Source: Sphaerisporangium siamense (GTDB lineage: Bacteria > Actinomycetota > Actinomycetes > Streptosporangiales > Streptosporangiaceae). From it: a DNA stretch of 64,000 nt. The translations under genes were made by a program, and so were the position numbers. Location of the stretch: NCBI RefSeq assembly GCF_014205275.1, contig NZ_JACHND010000001.1, positions 3,348,001 through 3,412,000 on the forward strand, written 5' to 3'. The notes beneath the pieces were generated by a model that ran no database searches, was not told where the DNA came from, and saw nothing but the letters and a program-made list of their open reading frames with translations. The stretch's first letter is position 1, and every line of letters begins with the position of its first letter. Below, one piece after another: positions 16,844 to 26,477 of this stretch.

Positions 16844-17608
16844 TCATCGCCGCCCTCCGCCATGCCGCTCCCGCTCTCCGCTCCGGCCGTGCGGCTCCGG
16901 TCCGCCGCCCGTGTCCTCCGCCGTGGACGGCGCCGCGTCTCGCGGTTCTGACGGCCGGTCCACCCGGTACCCCACCCCCGGCACGGTCTCGATCACGGCC
17001 GCGCCGAGCTTCCTGCGCAGCGTGGTGATCGTGACCCGCAGCGCCCCGGTCCCCGTCTCGGCGTTCTCGTCCCACGCCCGCGCCACCACCTCGCGCGGCG
17101 CCAGCGTGGCGCCCTCGGCCCGCATCAGCTCGGCCAGCACCGCGAACTCCTTGCGGGTGAGCGCCACGGGCTCCCCGTCCCGCGTGGCCGTCCGCGCCGC
17201 CAGGTCCAGCCGGACGCCCGCGCGTTCCAGGACGGCGGGGCGCGCGGGAGCGGTCCTGCGGGCCAGCGCGCGGATCCGCGCGGCCAGCTCGGCGAACGCG
17301 AACGGCTTGGTCAGGTAGTCGTCGGCGCCGAGGGACAACCCCCGCACCCGGTCACCGACGCGGGCGGCGGCGGTGAGCATCAGCACCCGGCACGACGCGC
17401 CCGCCTCCGCCAGCCCCCGGCACACCTCGTCCCCGTGCAGCTCCGGCAGGTCGCGGTCCAGGACGACGACGTCGTACTGCACGTAGCCGAGCCGGTCCAC
17501 CGCCTCGGCGCCGTCGTAGGCCACGTCCACGGCCATCGCACGGCGCCGCAGCCCGTGGGCGATGGCGTCGGCGAGCTCCTCTTCGTCCTCGACGACGAGC
17601 ACCCGCAT
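16844..17608 (-). CDS. OmpR/PhoB-family response regulator
   Basis: A 254-residue protein. The receiver domain (1-118) has the acidic pocket VVEDEEE, phospho-acceptor Asp51 (VVVLDRDLP), and Lys in LTKPF. The winged-helix output domain ends at ETVPGVGYRVDRP, followed by a 35-residue polar tail that overlaps nothing of known function. Order is regulator first, kinase second. Its likely target is the divergent promoter region 17609-17783 that drives the HlyD-ABC-permease operon. Confidence 0.93.
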   Translation of the reverse strand: MRVLVVEDEEELADAIAHGLRRRAMAVDVAYDGAEAVDRLGYVQYDVVVLDRDLPELHGDEVCRGLAEAGASCRVLMLTAAARVGDRVRGLSLGADDYLTKPFAFAELAARIRALARRTAPARPAVLERAGVRLDLAARTATRDGEPVALTRKEFAVLAELMRAEGATLAPREVVARAWDENAETGTGALRVTITTLRRKLGAAVIETVPGVGYRVDRPSEPRDAAPSTAEDTGGGPEPHGRSGERERHGGGRR

Positions 17609-17783
17609 CTCACACCCTTTCCGCGCGTTTCCTCCTGCGGCTGACCAGCGTGGTCCATCGGACGTTAGGCACCGGTAAGCGCGCCCGGCCTCGCTCTCCG
17701 CTTATCCGCCGCTAATCGGCGCGCGGCTAGAAAACCGCCTGTGCTGACGGGCGTGGGACCCGTGGCGCGCGGAGGTGACACTG
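17609..17783. promoter_or_regulatory. Divergent promoter region, response regulator / export operon
   Basis: The 175-bp gap contains paired elements GTTAGGCACCGGTAAGCG (17663-17680) and CTTATCCGCCGCTAATCGG (17701-17719), each built of TTA/TAA half-sites about one helical turn apart, as expected for OmpR-type regulators. The operon SD (GCGGAGG) lies before ATG 17784. Confidence 0.45.
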
Positions 17784-18857
17784 ATGGGAGTTCGGCGCCT
17801 GGCCGCCGTGTCGGCCGGGGTGACCGCCGTCCTGGCCGGGGCGGCGACGGCGGCGGTGATGAGCACGGGCACGGGCACGGCCGAGGCGCCGCCCAAGGCC
17901 GCGCCGTCCCGTACGGCCGAGGTCACGCGCGGCGACCTGGTGGACACCACCACGGTCGACGGCAGCCTGACCTACACCGGGGAGCGCCGGGTGTACGCCG
18001 GCGCGGCGGGCACCGTGACGGCGGTCGCGGGGGAGGGCACGACGATCAGCCGCGGCCGTGCCCTGCTGAAGGTGGACCGCAGGCCGCTCGTGCTCATGTA
18101 CGGCGCGCTGCCCCTCTACCGGCCGCTGTCCATCGGGGTGTCCGACGGGCCGGACGTGCGGCAGCTCGAACGCAACCTGAAGGCGCTCGGCTACGGGGAC
18201 GACATGACGGTGGACGACGAGTTCACCTACGCCACCCGGCGCGCGGTCCTGGACTGGCAGGAGGACCGGGGGCTGGTCGAGACCGGGCAGGTGGACGCGG
18301 GCCAGGTGGTCTTCCTGCCCGGGCCCGTGCGCGTGTCCCGCGCCGACGTGGAGGTCGGCGACCCGGTGAACCCGGGCAGGCGGGTCCTGGCGGTGACCTC
18401 GACCCGCCGCACCGTGCACGTCGACCTGGACACCGACGACCAGTCCATGGCCAGGAAGGGGGCCCCGGTGACGATCGAGCTGCCGGGAGGCGCCCGGGTC
18501 AAGGGCACGATCAGCGAGGTCGGCACGGTGGCCCGGGCCTCGGGCGACGACGCGGGGCAGGGCGGCGGCGACGCGACCATCGACGTGGAGATCTCGCTCC
18601 GCTCGGCCGCGAAGGTGGGCCGGCTGGACCAGGCGCCGGTCAGCGTCGCCATGGAGAGCGAGCGCGTGAAGGACGTCCTGTCCGTGCCGGTCGAGGCGCT
18701 GCTCGCCCTGGCCGAGGGCGGGTTCGGCGTCGAGGTCGCCGAAGGGTCCGGCACGCGGGTCGTCGCGGTCGAGACCGGGGCGTACGGCGGCGGCAGGGTC
18801 GAGGTCTCCGGCGACGGGCTCGCCGCGGGCATGAAGGTCGGGGTGCCGGACCGGTGA
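17784..18857 (+). CDS. HlyD-like periplasmic adaptor with peptidoglycan-binding domain
   Basis: A 357-residue protein starting at ATG 17784 (SD GGAGG, 9 bases). An N-terminal membrane anchor/signal (about 8-28) is followed by a biotinyl-lipoyl-like barrel, then a PG_binding_1 domain ([15 protein letters not shown] ... [12 protein letters not shown], about 125-170), a second barrel and a C-terminal domain ending ...GMKVGVPDR. This is the usual actinobacterial adaptor for MacB-type exporters, anchoring the complex to the cell wall. Its stop overlaps the ATPase start. Regulated probably by the adjacent two-component system. Confidence 0.88.
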   Translation: MGVRRLAAVSAGVTAVLAGAATAAVMSTGTGTAEAPPKAAPSRTAEVTRGDLVDTTTVDGSLTYTGERRVYAGAAGTVTAVAGEGTTISRGRALLKVDRRPLVLMYGALPLYRPLSIGVSDGPDVRQLERNLKALGYGDDMTVDDEFTYATRRAVLDWQEDRGLVETGQVDAGQVVFLPGPVRVSRADVEVGDPVNPGRRVLAVTSTRRTVHVDLDTDDQSMARKGAPVTIELPGGARVKGTISEVGTVARASGDDAGQGGGDATIDVEISLRSAAKVGRLDQAPVSVAMESERVKDVLSVPVEALLALAEGGFGVEVAEGSGTRVVAVETGAYGGGRVEVSGDGLAAGMKVGVPDR

Positions 18858-19696
18858 CCGCCATCGTTCGGCTCGCCGACGTCCGCAAGACCTACGCCGG
18901 GCACGTGGAGGCGCTGCGCGGGGTGAGCCTGACCGTCGAGCCCGGCGAGCTGCTGGCCATCGTGGGGCCGTCAGGGTCGGGCAAGTCCACGCTGCTCCAC
19001 ATGATCGGCACGCTGGACCGGCCGACGTCGGGCAGCGTCCGCATCGCCGGGTACGAGGTCGGGGACTTGTCGGACCGCGAGCTGTCCGCGCTGCGCGCCC
19101 GCCGTCTCGGCTTCGTCTTCCAGCAGTTCCACCTGGCCCCCGGGACGAGCGCGCTCGACAACGTGGCCGACGGCCTGCTCTACGGCGGCCCCGGGCTGCG
19201 GGAGCGGCGCGAGAGGGCCGCCGCCGCGCTGGAACGGGTGGGGCTCGGGCACCGGCTCGGGCACCGGCCGCACCAGATGTCGGGCGGTGAGCAGCAGCGG
19301 GTGGCCGTGGCCCGCGCGGTCGTCGGTGACCCTCCGCTGCTGCTGGCCGACGAGCCGACCGGCAACCTGGACTCCGCGGCGGGGGCCGAGGTGCTGGAGG
19401 TCCTCGGCGCGCTGCACGCCTCGGGCACGACCGTGGCGATCATCACGCACGACGCGGAGATCGCCGCCTGGACGCCCCGCCGGGTCCGGGTCAGGGACGG
19501 CCTGATCGCCGCCGACGACGGCCCGGGCACCGGCCGCCGCACACCCGCGGCGGCATCGGGCACGGCATCGGGCACGGCATCGGGCACGGCATCGGGCACG
19601 GCGCCGGGCACGGCATCGGACACGGCGTCCGGCGTCGCGCCGGGCAGGGCATCCGGCACGGCGTCGGGTGCGGCGACCGGACGGGGGCCGGCGTGA
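18854..19696 (+). CDS. ABC transporter ATP-binding protein (MacB/LolD type)
   Basis: A 280-residue ATPase from GTG 18854 (GTGA overlap with the adaptor). Complete motifs: Walker [10 protein letters not shown] (about 36-44), Q-loop VFQQFHLAP, signature MSGGEQQR, Walker [14 protein letters not shown] and the H-loop IITHDAE. The ATPase core ends near residue 225; the last 45 residues are an odd low-complexity tail of SGTA units produced by a 12-bp tandem repeat. The stop overlaps the permease start. It powers the adjacent permease. Confidence 0.93.
   Translation: MTAIVRLADVRKTYAGHVEALRGVSLTVEPGELLAIVGPSGSGKSTLLHMIGTLDRPTSGSVRIAGYEVGDLSDRELSALRARRLGFVFQQFHLAPGTSALDNVADGLLYGGPGLRERRERAAAALERVGLGHRLGHRPHQMSGGEQQRVAVARAVVGDPPLLLADEPTGNLDSAAGAEVLEVLGALHASGTTVAIITHDAEIAAWTPRRVRVRDGLIAADDGPGTGRRTPAAASGTASGTASGTASGTAPGTASDTASGVAPGRASGTASGAATGRGPA
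19552..19680 (+). repeat. 12-bp tandem repeat inside the ABC ATPase gene
   Basis: About eleven units of a 12-bp motif (consensus GGCATCGGGCAC), the first four identical, the rest increasingly diverged. They keep the reading frame and encode repeats of S/A-G-T-A at the C-terminus of the ATPase. Copy number is likely to vary between strains. Confidence 0.9.
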
Positions 19697-20892
19697 GGGG
19701 GCAGGCGGGGCTGGTCCCGGCCCGGCTGGGGGCGCGGGACGTGCTGCGGGTCGGCGCGGCGGGGCTGCGCACCCGCCCGGCCCGGGTCGTGCTGTCGGCC
19801 CTCGGCATCGCGATCGGCATCGCCACGATGGTCGCGGTCATCGGCATCTCCTCCTCCTCGCGGGAGGAGCTGCTGCGGCAACTCGACCGGCTCGGCACGA
19901 ACCTGCTCACCGTGGCGCCCGGCCAGACCATGTTCGGCGACCGGGCCGAGCTGCCCGAGGAGTCGGTCGAGATGGTCCGCAGGATCGGCCCGGTGACGAC
20001 GGCCGCCGCGACGGGGAGCACGGACGCCGCCGTCCGCAGGACCGACCGCATCCCCAAGGAGGTCACCGGCGGCATCGCCGTCCAGGCGGCCACCGAGGAG
20101 CTCGCCACGACGCTGGAGGGCACCGTCCGGCAGGGCACCTGGCTGAACGCGGCCAACGCCGACAAGCCCGCCGTGGTGCTGGGCTCGGTCGCCGCCGAGC
20201 GGCTCGGCGTCCACCGGGTGGGGCCGCGGGTGTGGATCGGGAACCGCTGGTTCACCGTGGTCGGCATCCTGGACGCGATGCCGCTCGCCCCCGAGATCGA
20301 GCGGTCCGCGCTCGTGGGCTGGCCGGCCGCCGAGCGCTACCTGGGCTTCGACGGGCACCCCACCAAGATCTACGAGCGCTCGGACGACGCGGCGGTGGAG
20401 GCGGTGCGCCAGGTGCTGCCGCGCACGGTCAACCCCGAGAACCCCGGCGAGGTGGACGTCAGCCGTCCCTCGGACGCGCTCGCCGCCCGTGCCGCGGCGG
20501 CGGGGGCGTTCACGAACCTGCTGCTCGGCCTCGGCGCGGTGGCGCTGCTGGTCGGCGGCGTGGGCGTGGCCAACACGATGGTGATCTCGGTGCTGGAGCG
20601 CCGCCGCGAGATCGGCCTGCGCCGCTCGCTGGGCGCGACCCGGGGGCAGGTGCGGCTGCAGTTCCTGTCGGAGTCGCTGCTGCTGTCCGCGCTCGGCGGC
20701 GCGGTGGGCACCGTGCTCGGCGCCGCCGCCACGCTCGGGTACGCGCTGCTCAAGGACTGGCCGGCCGTCGTGCCCGCGTGGGCGGCGGGCGGGGCACTGC
20801 TGGCGACGCTGGCCATCGGCACGGTCGCGGGGATCTACCCGGCGATGCGCGCGGCCCGGCTGTCCCCGACCGTCGCGCTCGCCACGACGTGA
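19693..20892 (+). CDS. MacB-like ABC transporter permease
   Basis: A 399-residue FtsX/MacB permease from GTG 19693, overlapping the ATPase stop. One membrane helix near residue 35-60, a large extracytoplasmic MacB_PCD domain (about 65-270), then three helices (about 278-300, 325-350, 360-385) with the coupling motif [15 protein letters not shown] and terminal [11 protein letters not shown]. Together with the adaptor and ATPase it forms a tripartite-like exporter for peptides, antibiotics or lipoproteins. Last gene of the operon. Confidence 0.93.
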   Translation: MRGQAGLVPARLGARDVLRVGAAGLRTRPARVVLSALGIAIGIATMVAVIGISSSSREELLRQLDRLGTNLLTVAPGQTMFGDRAELPEESVEMVRRIGPVTTAAATGSTDAAVRRTDRIPKEVTGGIAVQAATEELATTLEGTVRQGTWLNAANADKPAVVLGSVAAERLGVHRVGPRVWIGNRWFTVVGILDAMPLAPEIERSALVGWPAAERYLGFDGHPTKIYERSDDAAVEAVRQVLPRTVNPENPGEVDVSRPSDALAARAAAAGAFTNLLLGLGAVALLVGGVGVANTMVISVLERRREIGLRRSLGATRGQVRLQFLSESLLLSALGGAVGTVLGAAATLGYALLKDWPAVVPAWAAGGALLATLAIGTVAGIYPAMRAARLSPTVALATT

Positions 20893-21011
20893 TCGCGGGT
20901 AAACGGCGTGACAGGGGTAGTCATCTCGGCGAGGGGCGCCGCGACGCGCCCGCTTCGCCGCCAGGCCGCGCAGGGGCCAAGGGGACCAGGGGACCACGAA
21001 GGGGATACGTC

Positions 21012-21344
21012 ATGCAGAAGTTCTCTCTCGTAGCACTAGGCCGCGTGCAGCTCGACCGCGCGGCGGAATCCTCCGGCGGGCACGCGGCGGAGACCGTGGT
21101 CGGCGGCCACGAGCGCGTGCTGCGCCAGACGGTGATCGCCCTGCTGAAGGGCTCGGTGATGAGCGAGTTCGAGAATCCCGGCGAAGGCTCCTTCCACGTC
21201 CTCGAAGGGCGGATCCGCGTGACCTCGGCCGGGGCGACCTGGGACGTCCTGGCCGGTGACCTGCTGGAGCTGCCCGACGCCCGCCAGCGCGTGGAGGCGC
21301 TGGAGGAGTCGGTGCTGTTGTTCACGGTCGCCAAGACCCTCTGA
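21012..21344 (+). CDS. Cupin-domain protein
   Basis: A 110-residue single-domain cupin (ATG 21012, SD AAGGGGA). It has the cupin beta pattern with FHVLEGRIRV and WDVLAGDLLELPDARQRVEAL, but the first-motif metal ligands are poorly conserved, so metal binding is uncertain. Small cupins of this kind act as dioxygenase-like enzymes or sugar/quercetin sensors; in this family (LuxR-associated and stress-linked cupins) function is unknown. It stands alone after the exporter operon. Confidence 0.75.
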   Translation: MQKFSLVALGRVQLDRAAESSGGHAAETVVGGHERVLRQTVIALLKGSVMSEFENPGEGSFHVLEGRIRVTSAGATWDVLAGDLLELPDARQRVEALEESVLLFTVAKTL

Positions 21345-21388
21345 CGCGGCGGGCGGGCGGCGCGGGGGAGCGGCGCACGCCCGCCGCG

Positions 21389-22492
21389 TCAGCCGAGCGT
21401 GGCCTCGTGGGGGTCCCAGCCCACGGGCAGCGGCTCGGGGGCCGGCACGGTCGTGCGCAGGTGGCGGAACTCGGCGTGCCGGGCGGAGCCGATGATCGAG
21501 GCCATCGTCTCCAGCACGTGCAGCGCGAGGATGCCCGTGGCGCGGTGCGGCACCCCGGCGCGCAGCGCGCGGGCCATGTCCAGCACGCCGATGCCGCGCC
21601 CCACCGTCGTCCCCTCCACCGGCAGCTCCCGCCAGCCGCCGTCGCGGGGGCCGCGCACGCACAGGGGCCCGCCGAAGGTGTTGGGATCGGGCAGCGACAG
21701 CGAGCCGTCGGTGCCGATGACCTCGATCGCGGCCATGTAGGCGGGGGAGTCGAAGCTGAACGTCGCCGACGCGGCCGCGCCGCCGACGAAGTCCAGCAGC
21801 GCCATGACGTGCGTCGGCACCTCGACGGCGAAGCTCGTCCCGCCGCGCGGCCCCGAGCCGATCACCCGGTGCGGGCGGGCCTGCCGCGCGCTCGCCGCCA
21901 CCTTCGACAGCGGGCCGAGCGTCGCGACCAGCGCGGTCAGGTAGTACGGGCCCATGTCGTACAGCGGGCCCGCCCCGCCCTGGTACAGCCACTCCGGGTT
22001 GGGGTGCCAGGACTCCGGTCCGGGGCTCTGCATCACGGCGGTCGCCGCGACCGGCGTGCCGATCATGCCGGAGGCGATGGCGCGCCTGGCCGACTGCAGG
22101 CCCGCGCCGAGGAAGGTGTCCGGGGCGTTGCCGACGCGCAGCCCGCGCGTGGCGGCCTCGGCGAGCAGCTTCTCGCCCTCGCCCGGGTCGAGCGTCAGCG
22201 GCTTCTCGCCGTACACGTGCTTGCCGGCGCGCAGGGCCGCCATCGCGACGGCCGCGTGCGCCGCCGGGATCGTCAGGTTGACGACGATCTCGACCTCCGG
22301 CACCCCGAGGATGGTGTCGACGTCCCCGGACAGGGGCACGCGGTGCATCCGCGCCTTGACGTGGGCGCGCTCCTCGTCCAGGTCGGCGACGCCGAGCACC
22401 CGCACGTCGGGGAAGGTCCTCAGGTTGCGCAGGTACGCCTCGCTGATCGCGCCCGCCCCGATGACCGCGACCCCGACGGGCCCGGCCGTCAC
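21389..22492 (-). CDS. Gfo/Idh/MocA-family oxidoreductase
   Basis: A 367-residue NAD(P)-dependent dehydrogenase from GTG 22492, which overlaps the stop of the upstream isomerase gene. The Rossmann loop is VAVIGAGAISEAYL (about 7-20) and the family catalytic motif is GKHVYGEKPLTLD (about 90-102). The C-terminal domain is the usual open beta-sheet. Such enzymes oxidise sugars or inositols; pairing with a TIM-barrel sugar isomerase suggests a catabolic pathway for inositol, a rare sugar or a glycoside. No transporter for it is adjacent. Confidence 0.92.
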   Translation of the reverse strand: MTAGPVGVAVIGAGAISEAYLRNLRTFPDVRVLGVADLDEERAHVKARMHRVPLSGDVDTILGVPEVEIVVNLTIPAAHAAVAMAALRAGKHVYGEKPLTLDPGEGEKLLAEAATRGLRVGNAPDTFLGAGLQSARRAIASGMIGTPVAATAVMQSPGPESWHPNPEWLYQGGAGPLYDMGPYYLTALVATLGPLSKVAASARQARPHRVIGSGPRGGTSFAVEVPTHVMALLDFVGGAAASATFSFDSPAYMAAIEVIGTDGSLSLPDPNTFGGPLCVRGPRDGGWRELPVEGTTVGRGIGVLDMARALRAGVPHRATGILALHVLETMASIIGSARHAEFRHLRTTVPAPEPLPVGWDPHEATLG

Positions 22493-23301
22493 GCGCGCTC
22501 CAGACGGGAGACGCCGGTGGCGGGGGATGCCTTCGAGGGGCCGGAGGGGCCAGGGGGGCCGGAGTCGGCGAGGCCGGAGAGGTAGGCGTGGCTCGCGGCC
22601 AGCGCGTCGAAGACGTCGGTGGCGCAGTGGTCCAGTTCGACGATCCGCCAGGCGTCCGGCGCGGCGGCCAGGACGGCGGGGACGTTCATCACCCCCTCTC
22701 CGACGGCGGTGTGCGGTGCGTCCCTGACGCCGGGGCCGTCCTTGACGTGCAGGGCGAGCACCCGCCCGCCGAGACGCCCGAGCAGGGCGGGCACGTCGGC
22801 GCCGCCCACGGCGGCCCAGTAGGTGTCGATCTCCAGGAAGACCTCCGGGACCAGGGCGCGGGCCAGCGCCTCGACGGCGTGCGCGCCGTCCACGCGCGGC
22901 TCGATCTCCCACCAGTGGTTGTGGTAGCCGAGCCGCATGCCGTACCCGGCGGCGCGCTCGGCGAGCCCGTTGAGCAGGTCGGCGGTCCTGGCGATCCCGT
23001 CCCGGGTGGTGAACTCCTCGTGCGGTATCCCGGCCGGGACGACGAGCAGGCCGGCGCCGAGGACGGCGGCGGCGTCGAACACGGCGTCCGGGTCGCCGGT
23101 CAGCAGCGCGTGGGCGTGTGTGGCGGGGACGGCCAGCCCCAGGTCGTCGGCCGACCGCCGGAGTCCCTTGGGGTCGTCGGCGGGGTCGAACGCCTCGACG
23201 GCGCCGTACCCGATCTCCGCGATACGCCGGAGGACCTCGTCGCGGCCGGATCTCATGTGATCTCGCACTGTGTACAGCTGCACGCCCAGCGGCTTCGCCA
23301 T
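22489..23301 (-). CDS. Sugar phosphate isomerase/epimerase (TIM barrel)
   Basis: A 270-residue AP-endonuclease-2/xylose-isomerase-like TIM barrel. Metal-ligand stations can be seen in GYHNHWWEIEP, EVFLEIDTYWA, LALHVKDG and RIVELDHC. Starts MAKPLGVQLYTVRD, the standard start of this family. First gene of a two-gene operon with the oxidoreductase. A 20-residue Pro/Gly/Ser tail is unconserved. An operator-like dyad with direct repeats lies about 65-90 bases upstream, so it is probably repressed by a LacI-type regulator encoded elsewhere. Confidence 0.9.
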   Translation of the reverse strand: MAKPLGVQLYTVRDHMRSGRDEVLRRIAEIGYGAVEAFDPADDPKGLRRSADDLGLAVPATHAHALLTGDPDAVFDAAAVLGAGLLVVPAGIPHEEFTTRDGIARTADLLNGLAERAAGYGMRLGYHNHWWEIEPRVDGAHAVEALARALVPEVFLEIDTYWAAVGGADVPALLGRLGGRVLALHVKDGPGVRDAPHTAVGEGVMNVPAVLAAAPDAWRIVELDHCATDVFDALAASHAYLSGLADSGPPGPSGPSKASPATGVSRLERA

Positions 23302-23342
23302 GGGGGTATGGCCTCCCGTTTTTCCGGTCCCCGAAATCAGTC

Positions 23343-23390
23343 GCTAAAACGCTAAAACGGGTTATTAGCAATGACAACGGGTTCATTGCT
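23343..23390 (-). promoter_or_regulatory. Promoter/operator of the isomerase-oxidoreductase operon
   Basis: Three nested signals: AACGGGTT twice at a 20-bp period (23356, 23376); GCTAAAAC twice in tandem (23343, 23351); and a perfect dyad AGCAATGA-N8-TCATTGCT (23367-23390). On the minus strand TTGTCA (23377-23372) with a 17-base spacer to TAGCGT (23354-23349) is a fair promoter lying under these sites. Confidence 0.55.
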
Positions 23391-23598
23391 TTCCGAGGGA
23401 AGGACGGCACGGCGCGGGACGGGGGCGGCGCCCGGGGGCGTGGTGACGGGCGGTGACCGGCGACGCGGCACGGGACGGTTCCCGGCCATGGTGTGGCAAT
23501 TTCCGGGGGACCGCTCATAATCAGGAAGGGTGATCGGCCTGGCGTCCCAGAGCAGCCGGACGCATTCCACCATGTCCGCACTTAGCGGCAAAAAATCC

Positions 23599-23680
23599 TT
23601 GACCCCATCGCGGACGCGGCTTTCGCCGCCGCGGACGCGGTATCGGTGCAGGCCACGGCCGCATCGATGGGAGCGCTCCC
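23599..23680 (+). promoter_or_regulatory. Leader region of glpF with repeats
   Basis: The glpF upstream region holds an 11-bp direct repeat CGCGGACGCGG (23609, 23630; period 21) after a possible -35 TTGACC (23599), and a perfect 12-bp palindrome GGGAGCGCTCCC (23669-23680) 40 bases before the start codon. These are candidate sites for a GylR/IclR-type glycerol regulator. No clear -10 element is seen. Confidence 0.4.
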
Positions 23681-23720
23681 CCCTCACGGCAGGTGGCCCG
23701 CGTGGAGAGGAAGGCAGGAC

Positions 23721-24575
23721 ATGCCAAGCAGCGCAAGCACGACAAGCGGGGTGGGTGGCGCGAAAAGCGCCAGAGAGGCCCCCGTCCTGGTCGGCGAGTT
23801 CGCCGCGGAGTTCGCGGGCACGCTGATCCTCATCCTGTTCGGCACCGCGGTCGTGGCCCAGGTGGTCGCGGGCGGGATCGGCGGGCACGACAGCATCACC
23901 TGGGCCTGGGGCCTCGGCGTCACGCTCGGTGTCTACACCGCGGGCCGGATCAGCGGCGCGCACCTCAACCCGGCCGTCACGGTCGCCCTGGCCGTCTTCA
24001 AGGGCTTCGCGTGGCGCAAGGTGCTGCCGTACGCGGCCGCGCAGCTCCTCGGCGCGTTCGCGGCCGCGCTGCTCGTCCGCTGGAACTACGCCGAGGTGCT
24101 CGCCGCGGCCGACCCCGGCCTCACCATCAAGACCCAAGGGGTGTTCTCCACGCTGCCGGGCAACGGCACGCTGCCCGTGCACCAGTGGGGCGCCTTCCGC
24201 GACCAGGTGATCGGCACGGCGATCCTGCTGTTCCTCGTCCTCGCCGTCACCGACCTCGCCAACAGCGCGCCCGCCGCGAACCTGGCGCCGTTCGTCGTCG
24301 GGCTCATCGTCGTCGGCATCGGCATGGCCTGGGGCACCAACGCCGGGTACGCCATCAACCCCGCCCGCGACCTCGGCCCGCGGCTGGCCTCGTGGCTCAC
24401 GGGGTACGAGACCGCGTGGCGAGATCAGTACGGTGGCCTGTACTTCTGGGTGCCGATCGTGGCGCCCTTGATCGGCGGCGTGGCCGGCGCGGGGCTGTAC
24501 CAGGCGCTCATCGCCCGCTACCTGCCGAGGCCGGGCGAGCCCGAGCCGGGGAGGATCCCCACCGAAGCCGTCTGA
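23721..24575 (+). CDS. glpF: Glycerol uptake facilitator (aquaglyceroporin)
   Basis: A 284-residue MIP-family channel from ATG 23721 (SD GGAAGG, upstream). Six membrane helices and both half-helix motifs are present: [12 protein letters not shown] and [12 protein letters not shown]. The Asp after the second NPAR is the hallmark of glycerol-conducting members as opposed to water-only aquaporins. The N-terminal 20 residues are a polar Ser-rich extension. It is 10 bases upstream of glpK and clearly in the same operon: glycerol enters through this channel and is trapped by phosphorylation. Confidence 0.95.
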   Translation: MPSSASTTSGVGGAKSAREAPVLVGEFAAEFAGTLILILFGTAVVAQVVAGGIGGHDSITWAWGLGVTLGVYTAGRISGAHLNPAVTVALAVFKGFAWRKVLPYAAAQLLGAFAAALLVRWNYAEVLAAADPGLTIKTQGVFSTLPGNGTLPVHQWGAFRDQVIGTAILLFLVLAVTDLANSAPAANLAPFVVGLIVVGIGMAWGTNAGYAINPARDLGPRLASWLTGYETAWRDQYGGLYFWVPIVAPLIGGVAGAGLYQALIARYLPRPGEPEPGRIPTEAV

Positions 24576-24585
24576 GGAGGAGACC

Positions 24586-26103
24586 ATGGCTGACTTCGTC
24601 GGAGCAGTCGACCAGGGCACGACCAGCACCCGATTCATGATCTTCGACCACGGCGGCGACGAGGTCGCCCGGCACCAGCTCGAACACGAGCAGATCCTGC
24701 CGCGGGCGGGCTGGGTGGAGCACAACCCGGTGGAGATCTGGGAGCGCACCCGCGCGGTGATCGAGACCGCGCTCGGCGCGGCGAACCTCACCGCGGCCGA
24801 CCTCGTCGCGCTCGGCGTCACCAACCAGCGCGAGACCACCGTCGTCTGGGACCGCAGGACCGGCCGCCCGTACCACAACGCGATCGTCTGGCAGGACACC
24901 CGCACCGACCGCATCGCCGCCGCGCTGGAGCGCGAGGGCAAGGGCGACGTCATCCGCCGCAAGGCGGGCCTTCCCCCGGCGACGTACTTCTCGGGCGGCA
25001 AGATCCAGTGGATTCTGGAGAACGTCGAGGGCGTGCGGGCCGCCGCCGAGGCCGGGCACGCGGTGTTCGGCACCACCGACACCTGGCTGCTGTGGAACCT
25101 CACCGGCGGCGCCGCGGGCGGCGCGCACGTCACCGACCCCACCAACGCCAGCCGCACGATGCTGATGAACCTGGAGACGCTCGACTGGGACGACGAGCTG
25201 CTGTCGTTCTTCGGCATCCCCCGCGCGATGCTGCCCGAGATCCGTCCATCCTCCAACCCGGACCTGTACGGGGTGACGCGCGGCGACGGGCCGCTGCGCG
25301 GCGAGGTGCCGCTGTCCGGCGACCTCGGCGACCAGCAGGCCGCGACCGTCGGCCAGGTGTGCTTCGGCGTCGGCGAGGCCAAGAACACCTACGGCACCGG
25401 CAACTTCCTGCTGCTCAACACCGGCCACGAGCCGGTGCGTTCCCGCCACGGCCTGCTCACCACGGTCTGCTACCAGTTCGGCGACGACAAGCCCGTGTAC
25501 GCGCTGGAGGGTTCGATCGCCGTGACCGGCTCGGCGGTGCAGTGGCTGCGCGACCAGCTCGGCATCATCTCCGGCGCGGCGCAGAGCGAGGCGCTGGCGC
25601 GCCAGGCCCCCGACAACGGGGGCGTGTACTTCGTGCCGGCCTTCTCGGGCCTGTTCGCGCCGTACTGGCGCTCCGACGCGCGCGGCGCGATCGTCGGGCT
25701 GTCGCGGTACAACACCAACGCGCACATCGCCCGCGCCACGCTGGAGGCGATCTGCTACCAGAGCAGGGACGTCGTCGAGGCCATGGCCGGCGACTCCGGG
25801 GTGCGCCTGGACGTACTGCGCGTCGACGGCGGGGTCACGGCGAACGACCTGTGCATGCAGATCCAGGCGGACGTCCTCGGGGTGCCGGTGTCCAAGCCGG
25901 TCGTGGCCGAGACCACGGCCCTCGGCGCGGCGTACGCGGCCGGGCTGGCGCTCGGCTTCTGGTCCTCCACCGAGGAGCTGAAGCGCAACTGGAACGAGGA
26001 CAGGCGCTGGCTTCCCGCCTGGTCGGAGGAGCAGCGCGCGGCGGGCTACGCCGGCTGGAAGAAGGCCGTCCAGCGCACGCTCGACTGGGTCGAGGTCGAC
26101 TGA
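24586..26103 (+). CDS. glpK: Glycerol kinase
   Basis: A 505-residue FGGY-family kinase of normal length, SD GAGGAG 6 bases upstream of ATG 24586. Diagnostic stretches: [16 protein letters not shown] (phosphate 1 loop), [14 protein letters not shown] (glycerol-site region), [12 protein letters not shown], and [16 protein letters not shown] (adenosine site). It converts glycerol and ATP to sn-glycerol 3-phosphate. No glpD or regulator is adjacent; the operon ends in a strong terminator. Confidence 0.97.
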   Translation: MADFVGAVDQGTTSTRFMIFDHGGDEVARHQLEHEQILPRAGWVEHNPVEIWERTRAVIETALGAANLTAADLVALGVTNQRETTVVWDRRTGRPYHNAIVWQDTRTDRIAAALEREGKGDVIRRKAGLPPATYFSGGKIQWILENVEGVRAAAEAGHAVFGTTDTWLLWNLTGGAAGGAHVTDPTNASRTMLMNLETLDWDDELLSFFGIPRAMLPEIRPSSNPDLYGVTRGDGPLRGEVPLSGDLGDQQAATVGQVCFGVGEAKNTYGTGNFLLLNTGHEPVRSRHGLLTTVCYQFGDDKPVYALEGSIAVTGSAVQWLRDQLGIISGAAQSEALARQAPDNGGVYFVPAFSGLFAPYWRSDARGAIVGLSRYNTNAHIARATLEAICYQSRDVVEAMAGDSGVRLDVLRVDGGVTANDLCMQIQADVLGVPVSKPVVAETTALGAAYAAGLALGFWSSTEELKRNWNEDRRWLPAWSEEQRAAGYAGWKKAVQRTLDWVEVD

Positions 26104-26125
26104 GCGCCGCGAGGGCGTCCGACCC

Positions 26126-26165
26126 GCCGAAGGCCCGGCCAGGTTCACCCGGCCGGGCCTTCGGC
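26126..26165 (+). terminator. Terminator after glpFK
   Basis: A perfect 15-bp stem (26126-26140 with 26151-26165) and 10-base loop lie 23 bases after the glpK stop. The remaining approximately 310 bp to the next gene hold no gene that I can support. Confidence 0.8.
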
Positions 26166-26477
26166 GTTCCTGGGGAGAGCCGGGCCCTCGGCCGTCGGCG
26201 GGGAGCGCCGGGCCTGGTACGACGGGGGTTCACCGTGATTTCGCCGGGACGTTCCCCGGCCCGGTGAGCGCCCGGCGGATCTTCGCCGCGGGGTCGCCGC
26301 TGCTCGGCGCGCGATGCCCGGATTGCCAGCGCATCTCCTGACCAAGCCGGAGGAATCCCGTCAGCAAAGGCTGATATTTCTCGACAATCGGTGCGGTGTA
26401 ATCGTCCGTTCTGTCTCGTCAACCCCGTGGCCCGCGGCCGCACGCCGAGCCGGGCCCGGAGACAGAAGGAGAGACTC

